A stretch of DNA of 64,000 bases, from the NCBI RefSeq assembly GCF_004352845.1, contig NZ_SJRX01000006.1:1-64000 (forward strand), read 5' to 3'. The notes under the pieces were generated by a model, which was not told where the DNA came from, made no database searches, and was given only the letters and a program-made list of their open reading frames with translations. A program made the translations under genes and the position numbers. Each line of letters opens with the position of its first letter. The stretch's first letter is position 1. Shown in pieces: positions 43,576-52,439 of the stretch. This DNA is from Luteimonas terricola (GTDB lineage: Bacteria; Pseudomonadota; Gammaproteobacteria; Xanthomonadales; Xanthomonadaceae).

Positions 43576-44475
43576 TCACTGCAGTCCTGCAGGGGGTTCC
43601 ATTGGGCGCTGGGCCGAGGTGAAGAGATTGTGTATGGCCTCTGCATCGAACAAATAGCCCTGGCCGCAGAACTCGCATCGCACCGTGGCCGTCCCTTCCA
43701 TCAACGCGGCTTCCGCCTCCTCCCGGCCCAGCGCGGCCAGCATCGCTTCCACCCGGCCACGCGAACATGAACAGGCGAAGGCCAGGGGGCGACCGCCGAC
43801 CAGCTCCGGCGCCTCCTCGTGGAACAGGCGGTGCAGCAGCGTGGGGCCCGGCGTGGCCAGCAATTCGGTGGTATCCAGGGTCGAGAACAGCGCGCTGGCG
43901 CGGTTCCAGCCATCGTCGTCGCCACCGTCGGCGGGGAGCTTCTGCAGCATGAGGCCGGTAGCGTGGTCGGTGCCGGCAGCCAGCAGGATCCGCGTGGGCA
44001 ATTGCTCGGATCGCGTGAAGTAGCCTTCGAAGGCCTCCGCCAGGACGGGGGCGTCCAGAGGTACCAGGCCCTGGTAGCGGGCGGCGTCGCGGCTGCCGAT
44101 GCCGGGGTTTTCGATGGTGATGGCGAGCAGGGCATCGTTGCCGAGGTCCTCGAGCCCGCCGATGTCGCCAGCGTCCTCGGCCATGCGCGCCAGGCCGCGC
44201 AGGGTGCCGGCCGCGGTGCATTCGGCGAACAGGGTGCGCAGTGCGCCCTCGCCGCGCAGCTGCACCGACAGCCGGCCGTCCACCTTGACGTGGCCGGTGA
44301 ACAGCGCCGAGGCCACCGCGGCCTCGCCGAGCAGGCCGCGCACCACCGGCGGGTAGTCGTCGCTGGAGGCGATGCGGCGCCAGGTTTCGCCCAGGTGCAC
44401 GTGCACGCCGCGCACGCCGGCGTGCGGCAGCAGGAAGCGGCTCAGGTGGTCACGGCTTTCGATGGAAGCGGTCAT
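43576..44475 (-). CDS. hslO: Redox-regulated chaperone Hsp33
   Basis: Cytoplasmic holdase activated by oxidative unfolding. 299 residues with the zinc-switch cysteines CSCSRGR and CEFCGQGY near the C-terminus (CxC...CxxC). The N-terminal domain contains SRFLLPHAGVRGVHVHLGET, LLGEAAVASALFTGHVK and LSVQLRGEGALRTLFAE. The start at 44475 gives MTASIESRDHLSRFLLP. It is divergent from mtgA and is followed by the barrel-protein promoter region. Confidence 0.95.
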   Translation of the reverse strand: MTASIESRDHLSRFLLPHAGVRGVHVHLGETWRRIASSDDYPPVVRGLLGEAAVASALFTGHVKVDGRLSVQLRGEGALRTLFAECTAAGTLRGLARMAEDAGDIGGLEDLGNDALLAITIENPGIGSRDAARYQGLVPLDAPVLAEAFEGYFTRSEQLPTRILLAAGTDHATGLMLQKLPADGGDDDGWNRASALFSTLDTTELLATPGPTLLHRLFHEEAPELVGGRPLAFACSCSRGRVEAMLAALGREEAEAALMEGTATVRCEFCGQGYLFDAEAIHNLFTSAQRPMEPPAGLQ

Positions 44476-44560
44476 TCGGGATCCGGTGCGATTGTGGCGG
44501 GGGCCGGCGGCTGGATAATCGTCGCATCGGCCCGCGCGTGGGCGAACGGTGGAGATGGGG

Positions 44561-45313
44561 ATGGCGCGTGGCAGGAACAAGGACGTGGAGCCGGCATCGT
44601 CCCCGGCGCCCCGGCGTCGGCGCAGCCGCTGGCACTGGCTGTGGAAGCTGCCGCTGCTGCTCGCGTTGCTGAGCATCGCGCAGGTGCTGGTGCTGCGCTT
44701 CGTCGACCCGCCGTTCTCTTCGTTCATGGCCATCCGCCAGTTCGAGGCGCTGCGTGGCGGCGACACCGGTTTCCGTATCGCCTACGACTGGCGCGACCTG
44801 GACCGGATCGCGCCTTCGCTGCCGCTGGCAGCGGTGGCGGCCGAGGACCAGAACTTCGCCAGCCACCGCGGCTTCGACCTCGCGGCGATCGAGCATGCGC
44901 TGGAGAGCAACGCCGACGGCGGGCGCATTCGCGGCGGCAGCACGATCAGCCAGCAGCTGGCGAAGAACCTGTTCCTCTGGGGCGGCCGCAGCTGGGTGCG
45001 CAAGGGCGCCGAGGCCTGGTACACGCTGTGGATCGAGCTGCTGTGGCCGAAGCAGCGCATCCTCGAGGTCTACGTCAACGTGGCCGAGTTCGGTGACGGC
45101 ATCTACGGTGCGCAGGCGGCGGCGCGCAGTTACTGGGGCAAGGACGCGGACGCCCTGTCGAACAGCCAGAGCGCGCGCCTGGCCGCGGTGCTGCCGAGCC
45201 CGCGACGCTACAGCGCGCACCGCCCCGGGCCCTGGGTGCAGCGGCGCACGCAGTGGATCGAGCGCAACATGCGCAACCTTGGCGGCGAGGCCTGGCTGGA
45301 GCGGCTGGAATGA
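44561..45313 (+). CDS. mtgA: Monofunctional biosynthetic peptidoglycan transglycosylase
   Basis: Polymerises lipid II into glycan chains at the inner membrane. 250 residues: one membrane anchor ([20 protein letters not shown]) and a GT51 domain. Landmarks are [20 protein letters not shown] (catalytic Glu in EDQNF), [52 protein letters not shown] and [10 protein letters not shown]. No penicillin-binding domain is present. The ATG at 44561 is 6 nt after a GGAG; an in-frame ATG and GTG lie just upstream but overlap the ribosome site. Its stop lies close to or overlaps the glycosyltransferase start. Confidence 0.95.
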   Translation: MARGRNKDVEPASSPAPRRRRSRWHWLWKLPLLLALLSIAQVLVLRFVDPPFSSFMAIRQFEALRGGDTGFRIAYDWRDLDRIAPSLPLAAVAAEDQNFASHRGFDLAAIEHALESNADGGRIRGGSTISQQLAKNLFLWGGRSWVRKGAEAWYTLWIELLWPKQRILEVYVNVAEFGDGIYGAQAAARSYWGKDADALSNSQSARLAAVLPSPRRYSAHRPGPWVQRRTQWIERNMRNLGGEAWLERLE

Positions 45314-45351
45314 TGCCGCGGCGCATGGCCCGCCCGCGCTACGATGACGGC

Positions 45352-46380
45352 ATGACACGCGACAGACTGACCGTGGTGGTGGCGGCCTTCAACGAGGACC
45401 AGTCGCTGCCGGAGCTGCATCGCCGCCTGGCCGCCGTGCTGGCCGGACTGGCCGACGACGACGGCGTGGATGGCGGCGTGCTCTACGTCGACGACGGCAG
45501 TACCGACGGCACCTGGGGCTTGCTGCGGGACCTGGCCGCGACCGACCCGCGGGTGTCGCTGCTGCGCCTGTCGCGCAACTTCGGCAAGGAGGCGGCGCTG
45601 ACCGCGGGCCTGGACCGGGTGCTGGACGGCGCCGCGCTGATCCTGGATGCCGACGGCCAGGATCCGCCGGAGCTGATCCCGGAGTTCGTCGCGCGCTGGC
45701 GCGAGGGGTATGACGACGTCCACGGCACGCGCCTGGCGCGCGAGGGCGAGGGCTGGTTCAAGCGCGCGTCCGCGCACGCCTTCTACCGGGTGATGCAGCG
45801 CCTGTCGAAAACACCCATGCCCACCGACACCGGCGATTTCCGCCTGCTGTCGCCGCGTGCGCTGGCCGCCCTGCGCGAACTGCGAGAGCGTCACCGCTTC
45901 ATGAAGGGCCTGTTCGGCTGGATCGGCTTCAACCGCGTGAGCATTCCCTACCGGCGCGAGCCGCGGCTGGCCGGCAACAGCAAGTTCAACGCATGGCGGC
46001 TGTGGAACTTCGCGCTCGAAGGCATCACCAGCTTCTCGACCGCGCCGCTGCGGCTGGCGACCTACCTCGGCGTCGCCACCGCGCTGGTGGCCTTCGGCTA
46101 CGGCCTGTGGATCATCATCAAGGCCTTGTTCTGGAGTGACCCGGTCGCCGGCTGGCCGACGATGATGGCGGTGATCCTGTTCCTGGGCGGCGTGCAGCTG
46201 ACGGCGCTCGGGCTGATCGGTGAATACCTCGGCCGGCTTTACGAAGAGTCCAAGCAGCGGCCGCTGTACCTGGTCGACACCTGGTCGCCGGCCGAAGGGG
46301 TATGCTCGGCCATGCCACCCATGATCGAGCGAGGCCGCGATGCGCACGGTGAGGCAGCTGCTGGAGTCCAAGGGTCCTGA
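45352..46380 (+). CDS. Family 2 membrane glycosyltransferase (GtrB/DPM1/ArnC type)
   Basis: 342 residues. A GT2 catalytic domain with LTVVVAAFNEDQSLPELHR, LYVDDGSTDGTW, LRLSRNFGKEAALTAGLD, LDADGQDPPELI and TDTGDFRLLSPRAL is followed by two membrane helices. This is the pattern of enzymes that load a sugar onto undecaprenyl phosphate for lipid, O-antigen or teichoic modification. The start is uncertain. ATG 45352 matches family N-termini, but an in-frame ATG at 45310 overlaps the mtgA stop (ATGA) and has a GGAG site. The C-terminal tail runs 41 nt into the CBS gene. Sugar unknown. Confidence 0.82.
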   Translation: MTRDRLTVVVAAFNEDQSLPELHRRLAAVLAGLADDDGVDGGVLYVDDGSTDGTWGLLRDLAATDPRVSLLRLSRNFGKEAALTAGLDRVLDGAALILDADGQDPPELIPEFVARWREGYDDVHGTRLAREGEGWFKRASAHAFYRVMQRLSKTPMPTDTGDFRLLSPRALAALRELRERHRFMKGLFGWIGFNRVSIPYRREPRLAGNSKFNAWRLWNFALEGITSFSTAPLRLATYLGVATALVAFGYGLWIIIKALFWSDPVAGWPTMMAVILFLGGVQLTALGLIGEYLGRLYEESKQRPLYLVDTWSPAEGVCSAMPPMIERGRDAHGEAAAGVQGS

Positions 46381-46771
46381 GGTCCACGCGATCAGCCCGG
46401 ATGCGGCGGTGATCGACGCCATCCGGTTGATGGCCGAGAAGGGCATCGGTGCGCTGGTGGTGCTTGAACCCGGAGGCCGGCTCGCCGGCATGGTGTCCGA
46501 ACGCGACTACGCGCGGAAGATCGTGCTCGCCGGGCGTTCTTCGAGGGAAACCCCGGTGCGCGACATCATGACCGCCGACATCGTCACCGTCGGCCTGGAC
46601 GACGCCGCGCCGGCCTGCATGCAGCTGGTCACCGAGCGGCGGGTCCGGCACCTGCCGGTGGTCGTGGACGGCGAAGTGGTCGGCCTGGTGTCGATCGGCG
46701 ACCTGGTCAAGGCGGTGATCGAAGAGCAGCAGTACGAGCTCGATCAGCTGCAGCGCTACATCACGTCCTGA
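46340..46771 (+). CDS. CBS-domain protein
   Basis: 143 residues consisting of a tandem CBS pair and nothing else. The first domain reads VIDAIRLMAEKGIGALVVLE plus GMVSERDYARKI; the second reads VRDIMTADIVTVGLDDAAPA plus VRHLPVVVDGEVVGLVSIGD LVKAVIEEQ (continuous in the protein). Such proteins bind adenine nucleotides and act as energy sensors; partners are unknown. The start lies inside the 3' end of the glycosyltransferase gene (41-nt overlap, different frame), so the two are co-transcribed. It is convergent with the AsmA-like gene after 15 nt. Confidence 0.88.
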   Translation: MRTVRQLLESKGPEVHAISPDAAVIDAIRLMAEKGIGALVVLEPGGRLAGMVSERDYARKIVLAGRSSRETPVRDIMTADIVTVGLDDAAPACMQLVTERRVRHLPVVVDGEVVGLVSIGDLVKAVIEEQQYELDQLQRYITS

Positions 46772-46786
46772 GCCTGTTCTGCTGCG

Positions 46787-48742
46787 CTAGTGGGCGTACT
46801 GCCCACCGCAGTCGCTGTCCTCGCCCGGTCCCAGTTCCAGCGTTGCCAGCAACGCCGCCGGCGGCGCGATGCTGGCCAGCGTCAGCGCGATCGCACCGCG
46901 CAGGCCCAGGCGTCCCATGTCCGGACGGAATCCCGGATCACGGAAGCTGCCGTCGACCACCAGCGGCGAGCGCAGCGCGAGGATGCTGCGGTCCTTGGGT
47001 CGTGGCTTGAGCACCAGGTCCAGCTGTTCCTCGCCAAGGTCGACCGTGCCCTCGCCGACGATGATCGTGTCGGACGTGTCGAAGGCGAGCGCGCGCGCGG
47101 TCATCAGGCCATCCTCGATCACGAAGTCGCCGAACGCACAGTGGATCGCGACCTTGCGATCCTTGCCGATCAGGAACTTCAGCGCTTCGTAGACATCCAG
47201 CCCGGCGAGTTCGAGCAGCAGGTTGCTGATCTCGCCGCGGCCCATGCCGAGCACGGCCTCGCCGTCGGCACTGCCGAGCATGCGTGCGATCGAATTGCCG
47301 CTGCCGGCGATGTCGATGTCGCCGCTGATCTTCCCGACCGCGTCCTCAACCAGTGCCGAGTCGGGAAACAGCCGGCCGAGCGCGAGACCGCGCACGCGGA
47401 TGGCGGCATCGGTGCGGATCGCTTCCTGGCGCGCGTCCATGCGGATCGTGGACCGCAGGCGGCCGCCGGCCACGCCGAAGTCCAGCGGATCCAGTCGCAG
47501 CAGGCCGGCCTCGAGCATGACGTGCGCGTCCATGTCGTCCAGCGGCCAGCCCGGGGCTTCGATGCGCTGCGCCTTCCAGCGCACGTCGGCATCCATGGTG
47601 CGCAGCTTGTGCAGGTCGTAGGGCGTGTCCGGCAGCAGGCGGCCCGCGGCGGCGCGCTCGCCGGCTTCGGCTTCGAGTTCGGCGTTGCCGGTCTCGCCGG
47701 CGCCGCTGTCGGGTGCGGCGCCGACAAAGCCGGCGAGGTCGTCGAAGTCGAGCAGCTCGGAATGCAGGTCGCCCTCGAACAGCATCCGTTCGCGGTCGGT
47801 GGTGACCTTGGCCGTGCCGCCGAGGTCGCTGTCACCCACCGTGCCGCTGAAGCCTTCATAGCGCCACACCGCGCCGTCGCGGACAAGACGGCCGTCGAGC
47901 GCGTAGGGCGGTGTATGCGGCATCGCGATCCCGAGCAGTGGATACAGATTCTCGAGGTCCTTGCCGGACAGCGCCATCTGCAGGTCGAAGGCCGACAGTC
48001 CGAGCAGCCGGGTGATGGCGCCGCGGGCGTGCGCATGGGTGCTGCCGGCGGACGCCTTCAGGTTGATCGCATAGGGCGTCCGGGTGTCGCGCAACTCCAG
48101 CGGCGAGGCCACGGCACCGGACACCTTGAAGGATTCGCCGCGCCAGTGGCCGTCGCCGCTGAGCGCAAGCGGACGCAGCGACGGGTCGTCGGCGTCCGCG
48201 CTGGCCACCGAAATGTTCACGTCGGTCCGGTTCGCGGCATCGACGAAGCGAAGGTGGCCCTTGTCGACCTGGAGGTGGTCGATGCGCGGTCCATCGCCAT
48301 CACCCGACATGTCGTCGAAACGCCAGTTGCCGCCGTCATCGCCGGTTTCCAGCAGCGCGTCGGGACTGGACAGGCGCAGCCTGGGGATGTGGATGCGGCC
48401 GACCAGCAGCGGGAACAGTCGGACATGCAGTTCGAGCGCGTCGGCGCTGGCCATCTCCGGTGTGTCGGACCAGTCGGCATTGCCGAGCGTCAACCGGTCG
48501 GCGCGGATCACCGCGGTGCGCCCCAGGTCGACGTCGAGGTTGCCGCCGATGTCGAAGCTGCGGCCGGTGCGGGCGGTGACGACGCGTTCGACCGGACCCT
48601 TGAACCAGTTCCAGTCCCAGAGCAGCACCAGCGCGAGCAATGCCACGGCGACGATGGCCACGGCCGTCCGCCAGGGATGGGCGTGGACGGCGATGCGGGC
48701 CCTGCGATAGGGCGTGTCCTGCGGCGGGACATCCGTCGGCAT
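46787..48742 (-). CDS. AsmA-family membrane protein
   Basis: 651 residues. One N-terminal membrane anchor (WRTAVAIVAVALLALVLLWD) is followed by the AsmA N-terminal pattern FKGPVERVVTARTGRSFDIG, VDLGRTAVIRADRLTLGNAD and LFPLLVGRIHIPRLRLSSPD. The C-terminal AsmA_2 part holds LALGRLFPDSALVEDAVGKI SGDIDIAGSGNS-type text and a final DLVLKPRPKDRSILALRSPL VVDGSFRDP segment. AsmA-like proteins are long periplasmic beta-grooves implicated in phospholipid transport to the outer membrane. It is probably monocistronic, convergent with the CBS gene. Confidence 0.88.
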   Translation of the reverse strand: MPTDVPPQDTPYRRARIAVHAHPWRTAVAIVAVALLALVLLWDWNWFKGPVERVVTARTGRSFDIGGNLDVDLGRTAVIRADRLTLGNADWSDTPEMASADALELHVRLFPLLVGRIHIPRLRLSSPDALLETGDDGGNWRFDDMSGDGDGPRIDHLQVDKGHLRFVDAANRTDVNISVASADADDPSLRPLALSGDGHWRGESFKVSGAVASPLELRDTRTPYAINLKASAGSTHAHARGAITRLLGLSAFDLQMALSGKDLENLYPLLGIAMPHTPPYALDGRLVRDGAVWRYEGFSGTVGDSDLGGTAKVTTDRERMLFEGDLHSELLDFDDLAGFVGAAPDSGAGETGNAELEAEAGERAAAGRLLPDTPYDLHKLRTMDADVRWKAQRIEAPGWPLDDMDAHVMLEAGLLRLDPLDFGVAGGRLRSTIRMDARQEAIRTDAAIRVRGLALGRLFPDSALVEDAVGKISGDIDIAGSGNSIARMLGSADGEAVLGMGRGEISNLLLELAGLDVYEALKFLIGKDRKVAIHCAFGDFVIEDGLMTARALAFDTSDTIIVGEGTVDLGEEQLDLVLKPRPKDRSILALRSPLVVDGSFRDPGFRPDMGRLGLRGAIALTLASIAPPAALLATLELGPGEDSDCGGQYAH

Positions 48743-48820
48743 GCGCCGGCTCCGGGTGCGGGTGCGATGTCCAGCCTCTGCCGGGCGCGGTCAAACCACA
48801 GTGAATGCGTTCGATGGCGT

Positions 48821-49459
48821 TCAGGCGGGCAGCGTGACCTGCGCCATCACCGCGACGTAATGGCAGACGCTGCCGGCGATGCAGAACAGGTGCCAGATCG
48901 CGTGCGAGTACGGGATCGATTCACGGTGGTAGAAGACCGTGCCCAGGGTATAGAACACGCCGCCGGCGACGAGCCAGCCGAATGTCCAGGCGTCGAGCGC
49001 GGCCAGCACCGGCTTGATCGCCACCAGCACCAGCCAGCCCATGGCCACGTAGACCAGGGTGGACAGGCGCTTGAAGCGGCCGGTGTAGAACAGCTTGAAC
49101 ACCACGCCGGCCAGCGCCAGCGTCCAGATCGCGGCGAACAGGCTCCACCCCCATGGGCCGCGGAGGCCGATCAGGGTGAAGGGGGTGTAGGTGCCCGCGA
49201 TCAGCAGGTAGATCGCGCAGTGGTCGAAGACCTTCAGGCGGCCCTTGAGCACCGGGTGCTGGAAGGAGTGGTACAGGGTGGAAGCAAGATAGAGCAGGAG
49301 CAGGGACACGCCGAACACGATCGCCGCGCCCAGCTGCCAGCCGTTGCCGTGCAGCGCCGCCAGGGTGATCAGGACCGCGCCGCCGGCGAGCGCGGCGGTC
49401 GCGCCAAGGCCGTGCGTCAGGGCGCTGGCCAGTTCTTCGCGCTTCTGGCGCAGGCTCAT
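48821..49459 (-). CDS. Haemolysin III family (YqfA/PAQR-like) membrane protein
   Basis: 212 residues with about seven hydrophobic segments. Family landmarks: SLRQKREELASALTHGLGAT at the N-terminus, LYLASTLYHSF, KGRLKVFDHCAIYLLIAGTYTPFTLI and the C-terminal SHAIWHLFCIAGSVCHY. The conserved Ser/His/Asp residues match the zinc site of the CREST/PAQR fold. Function in bacteria is unsettled; despite the name most are not toxins. I chose the ATG at 49459; a GTG three codons upstream is possible. Confidence 0.9.
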   Translation of the reverse strand: MSLRQKREELASALTHGLGATAALAGGAVLITLAALHGNGWQLGAAIVFGVSLLLLYLASTLYHSFQHPVLKGRLKVFDHCAIYLLIAGTYTPFTLIGLRGPWGWSLFAAIWTLALAGVVFKLFYTGRFKRLSTLVYVAMGWLVLVAIKPVLAALDAWTFGWLVAGGVFYTLGTVFYHRESIPYSHAIWHLFCIAGSVCHYVAVMAQVTLPA

Positions 49460-49522
49460 GGTCGACACGGTGGAATCCCGGGGGGAGGAGCCGGGCCGAT
49501 CATGCCATGCGTGGGTGTGTTG

Positions 49523-49672
49523 GCCACGGATTCGCGCGGATCACGCGGATCTGGCCGGGGCGCATCTGCTGCAACTCGCGGAGGGGAGTGGACCAAGGCA
49601 AGGAGCAACTCTAGGCCTTGGCTTGATCCGCGTAGACCCGCGCAGATCCGCGTCATCCGTGGTGAAAATCGC
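49523..49672. repeat. CGCGGAT-rich inverted repeat, copy 2
   Basis: The left arm (49523-49556: GCCACGGATTCGCGCGGATC...) and right arm (49625-49662: GATCCGCGTAGACCCGCGCA...ATCCGTGG) face each other across ~70 bp of unrelated sequence. It lies just past the prfC stop, in a ~298-bp gap without a gene. The unit repeats about every 10-11 bp. Confidence 0.7.
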
Positions 49673-49757
49673 TCTTCCGCCTCCCCACCCCGGCGCGTGC
49701 AGTCCCGGCTTCCCCGTAAAGTCCCGGCGTCAAGGGGGCTGGTGCTCAGCCGGTGAC

Positions 49758-51350
49758 TTAGGCGTGGGCTTGTTCGCGGGTGGCGTCGAAGCGCACGTCG
49801 GGCCAGCGTTCCTGGGCCAGCTGCAGGTTGACGCGGGTGGGCGCCAGGTAGACCAGTTCGCCGGCGGCGTCGATGCCGAGGTTGGTCGCGTTCTTCTCGC
49901 GGAACTCTTCCAGTTTGCGCTCGCTGTCGCAGTGCACCCAGCGCGTGGTGACCACGCCGACGGGCTCGAAGATGGCGTCCACGCCGTACTCGGCCTTGAG
50001 CCGGTAGGCGGCGACGTCGAACTGCAGCACGCCAACCGCGCCCAGGATCAGGTCGTTGGACATCAGCGGCCGGAAGAACTGGGTCGCGCCTTCTTCCGAC
50101 AGCTGCGCCAGGCCCTTCTGCAGCTGCTTGAGCCTGAGCGGGTCGCGCAGGCGCGCGCGCCGGAACAGCTCGGGCGCGAAGTTGGGGATGCCGGTGAAGG
50201 CGAACTGTTCGCCCTCGGTGAAGGTGTCGCCGATCGAGATCGTGCCGTGGTTGTGGATGCCGATCACGTCGCCCGGATACGCCTCGGCGGCGATCTCGCG
50301 GTCGCTGGCCATGAAGGTCAGCGCGTTGGCGAGCTTCATGTCCTTGCCCGTCCGCACGTGGAAGGTTTTCATGCCGGCCTCGAAGCGGCCGGAGCACACG
50401 CGCATGAAGGCGACGCGGTCGCGGTGCTGCGGATCCATGTTGGCCTGGATCTTGAACACGAAACCGGTGAGCTTCGGCTCCGCGGGCGCGACGACACGGT
50501 CGGTGGTGGCGCGCGGCTGCGGCGGGGGCGCGTGGCGGACGAAGAAGTCGAGCAGCGGCTGCACGCCGAAGTTGTTGACCGCGGAGCCGAAGAACACCGG
50601 CGTCTGGCGGCCGGCCAGGTACTCCTGCGCATCGAACGCATGGCTCGCGCCCTGGACCAGTTCCAGTTCGTCGCGCAGGCCGGCAAGCATGTCGGCGCCG
50701 ATGCGCGCCTCCAGGCCCGGATCGTCGATCGAGGGGAAGATGGTCGAATCCTGGCGGGTGAAGTTGCGGCCCTGTTCGTACAGGTGCACTTCGCCCGTGA
50801 TGAGGTGCACCACGCCCTTCAGGCGCTTGCCCATGCCAATGGGCCAGGTCACGGGCGCGCACTGGATGCCGAGCACGCTCTCGACTTCGTCGAGCAGTTC
50901 GATCGGTTCGCGGCCCTCGCGGTCGAGCTTGTTGATGAAGGTCATGATCGGCGTGTCGCGCATGCGGCAGACCTCCATGAGCTTGATGGTGCGCTCCTCG
51001 ACGCCCTTGGCGACGTCGATCACCATCAGCGCGCTGTCCACCGCGGTCAGCACGCGATAGGTGTCTTCGCCGAAGTCGGCGTGGCCAGGCGTGTCGAGCA
51101 GGTTGACGACGCGGCCCTCGTAGGGGAACTGCATCACCGAACTGGTGACCGAGATGCCGCGCTCCTGCTCGAGCTTCATCCAGTCGGACGTGGCATGGCG
51201 GGCGGCCTTGCGGCCCTTCACCGACCCGGCCATCTGGATCGCCCCGCCGAACAGCAGCAGCTTCTCGGTCAGGGTGGTCTTGCCGGCGTCGGGATGCGAA
51301 ATGATCGCGAACGTACGGCGGCGGGCGGCTTCGGCGGCAACGTCAGGCAT
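49758..51350 (-). CDS. prfC: Peptide chain release factor 3
   Basis: GTPase that recycles RF1/RF2 from the ribosome after termination. 530 residues: P-loop [28 protein letters not shown] (switch I), [16 protein letters not shown] (G3) and [20 protein letters not shown] (G4 NKLD). It also has domain [22 protein letters not shown] and the RF3-specific C-terminal domain with [16 protein letters not shown]. The length matches family members. It is transcribed alone and bracketed on both sides by CGCGGAT repeat elements. Confidence 0.97.
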   Translation of the reverse strand: MPDVAAEAARRRTFAIISHPDAGKTTLTEKLLLFGGAIQMAGSVKGRKAARHATSDWMKLEQERGISVTSSVMQFPYEGRVVNLLDTPGHADFGEDTYRVLTAVDSALMVIDVAKGVEERTIKLMEVCRMRDTPIMTFINKLDREGREPIELLDEVESVLGIQCAPVTWPIGMGKRLKGVVHLITGEVHLYEQGRNFTRQDSTIFPSIDDPGLEARIGADMLAGLRDELELVQGASHAFDAQEYLAGRQTPVFFGSAVNNFGVQPLLDFFVRHAPPPQPRATTDRVVAPAEPKLTGFVFKIQANMDPQHRDRVAFMRVCSGRFEAGMKTFHVRTGKDMKLANALTFMASDREIAAEAYPGDVIGIHNHGTISIGDTFTEGEQFAFTGIPNFAPELFRRARLRDPLRLKQLQKGLAQLSEEGATQFFRPLMSNDLILGAVGVLQFDVAAYRLKAEYGVDAIFEPVGVVTTRWVHCDSERKLEEFREKNATNLGIDAAGELVYLAPTRVNLQLAQERWPDVRFDATREQAHA

Positions 51351-51428
51351 GGCGATACGCGCCTTGCTGGCGCCGGGAGTCTGCGGGGAACCCGTGATTA
51401 TACGGCGGCCATGGGGATCCCAAGAGCA

Positions 51429-51600
51429 TTTTTGCCACGGATGACGCGGATCCGCGCGGATTCACGCGGATCAAGCTGAGAAAAAGGGGCAGGGCGCGCC
51501 GATCCGGCTGGCCCCGGCCCGATCCGCGTAATCCGCGTAGATCCGCGGCTGAAAAGCTTCTGCCCCATCCGCGTCCTCCGCGTGAATCCGTGGCAAAAAC
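51429..51600. repeat. CGCGGAT-rich inverted repeat, copy 3
   Basis: Three blocks: 51429-51474 (TTTTTGCCACGGAT, then GCGGAT units), 51519-51550 (ATCCGCG units) and 51568-51600 (ATCCGCG units ending ATCCGTGGCAAAAA). The outer ends TTTTTGCCACGGAT / ATCCGTGGCAAAAA are perfect inverted repeats. It lies in the 262-bp gap between the prfC start and the M23 peptidase stop; no gene is seen there. Confidence 0.75.
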
Positions 51601-51612
51601 GCTCTTGCCCTG

Positions 51613-52437
51613 CTACTCCACCCCCGCCGCAGCCTCGCTGAAGCGCAGGATCCCGCCCGGGCCGAACATCTTGAAGGGCAGGGACGCCAGGCGCAGGCCG
51701 CGGTTGGCCTGGACGACGAAGTGCAGGTGCGGGCCGCCGCTGTAGCCGGTGCTGCCCGAGGTGCCGATGCGCTGGCCGCGGCGCACGCGCTCGCCCTGGC
51801 GGACCTGCGCGCCGCCAGGTGCCAGGTGGGCGTAGACGGCCATGGTGCCGTCGTCGTGGAGGATGCGGATGAAGTTGGCGCGGTCGATGTCGTCGGGCGA
51901 GTCCAGGCCGCCGTCGGCGAAGCCCGCCTCGACCTGCATCACCACGCCGTCGCGCGCGGCCAGCACGGGGGTGCCCTCGGGGGCCGCGAAGTCCACGGCG
52001 TGGCGGTTTTCATCGTCGCGGTGGCTGAAAGCGCCGCCCCAGCCCTGGCCGATGCGCAGCGTGCCGGTGGCCAGCGGCCAGGCATATTCGACGTCGCGCG
52101 GTCGCGCGCCTGCATGTCCGGGGACGACCTCCAGCAGCAGCTCGGCGTTGGTGCGGTCGACGCGGGCGACCAGGACCCGGCCCAGCGCCGGGATCGTGGC
52201 GCGCGCGGGCAGTGCAGGGCGCGCCGCCGGCGTTGTTCCGCGTGCGCGCAGCACGACTTCGATCGGCCCGGAGAGGAGGTTCTGCGCCCAGGCCTCGGGG
52301 CCCTGGCCGCGATCGACGATGTCCAGTCGCGCAAGCGGCGCGGGATCCTGGTACGCGTGCCGCTGCGGGTCCTGCGCGTGCGCCATCCCGGTGGCGGTGA
52401 CCCACGCAAGCACGATGGCGGCGGCGCGCATGCGCAT
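51613..52437 (-). CDS. M23 family (LytM-type) metallopeptidase, secreted
   Basis: 274 residues with a signal peptide (AAAIVLAWVTATGMAHA-QD). The C-terminal M23 domain holds the zinc ligands HAVDFAAPEGTPVLAARDGV (HxxxD), the VYAHLAPGG helix and GPHLHFVV (HxH), so it is probably an active peptidoglycan endopeptidase or, less likely, a regulator. The ~110-residue N-terminal region has no recognised fold. It starts 2 nt after the stop of the phytase-like gene, so the two form an operon. Confidence 0.9.
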   Translation of the reverse strand: MRMRAAAIVLAWVTATGMAHAQDPQRHAYQDPAPLARLDIVDRGQGPEAWAQNLLSGPIEVVLRARGTTPAARPALPARATIPALGRVLVARVDRTNAELLLEVVPGHAGARPRDVEYAWPLATGTLRIGQGWGGAFSHRDDENRHAVDFAAPEGTPVLAARDGVVMQVEAGFADGGLDSPDDIDRANFIRILHDDGTMAVYAHLAPGGAQVRQGERVRRGQRIGTSGSTGYSGGPHLHFVVQANRGLRLASLPFKMFGPGGILRFSEAAAGVE

Positions 52438-52439
52438 CG

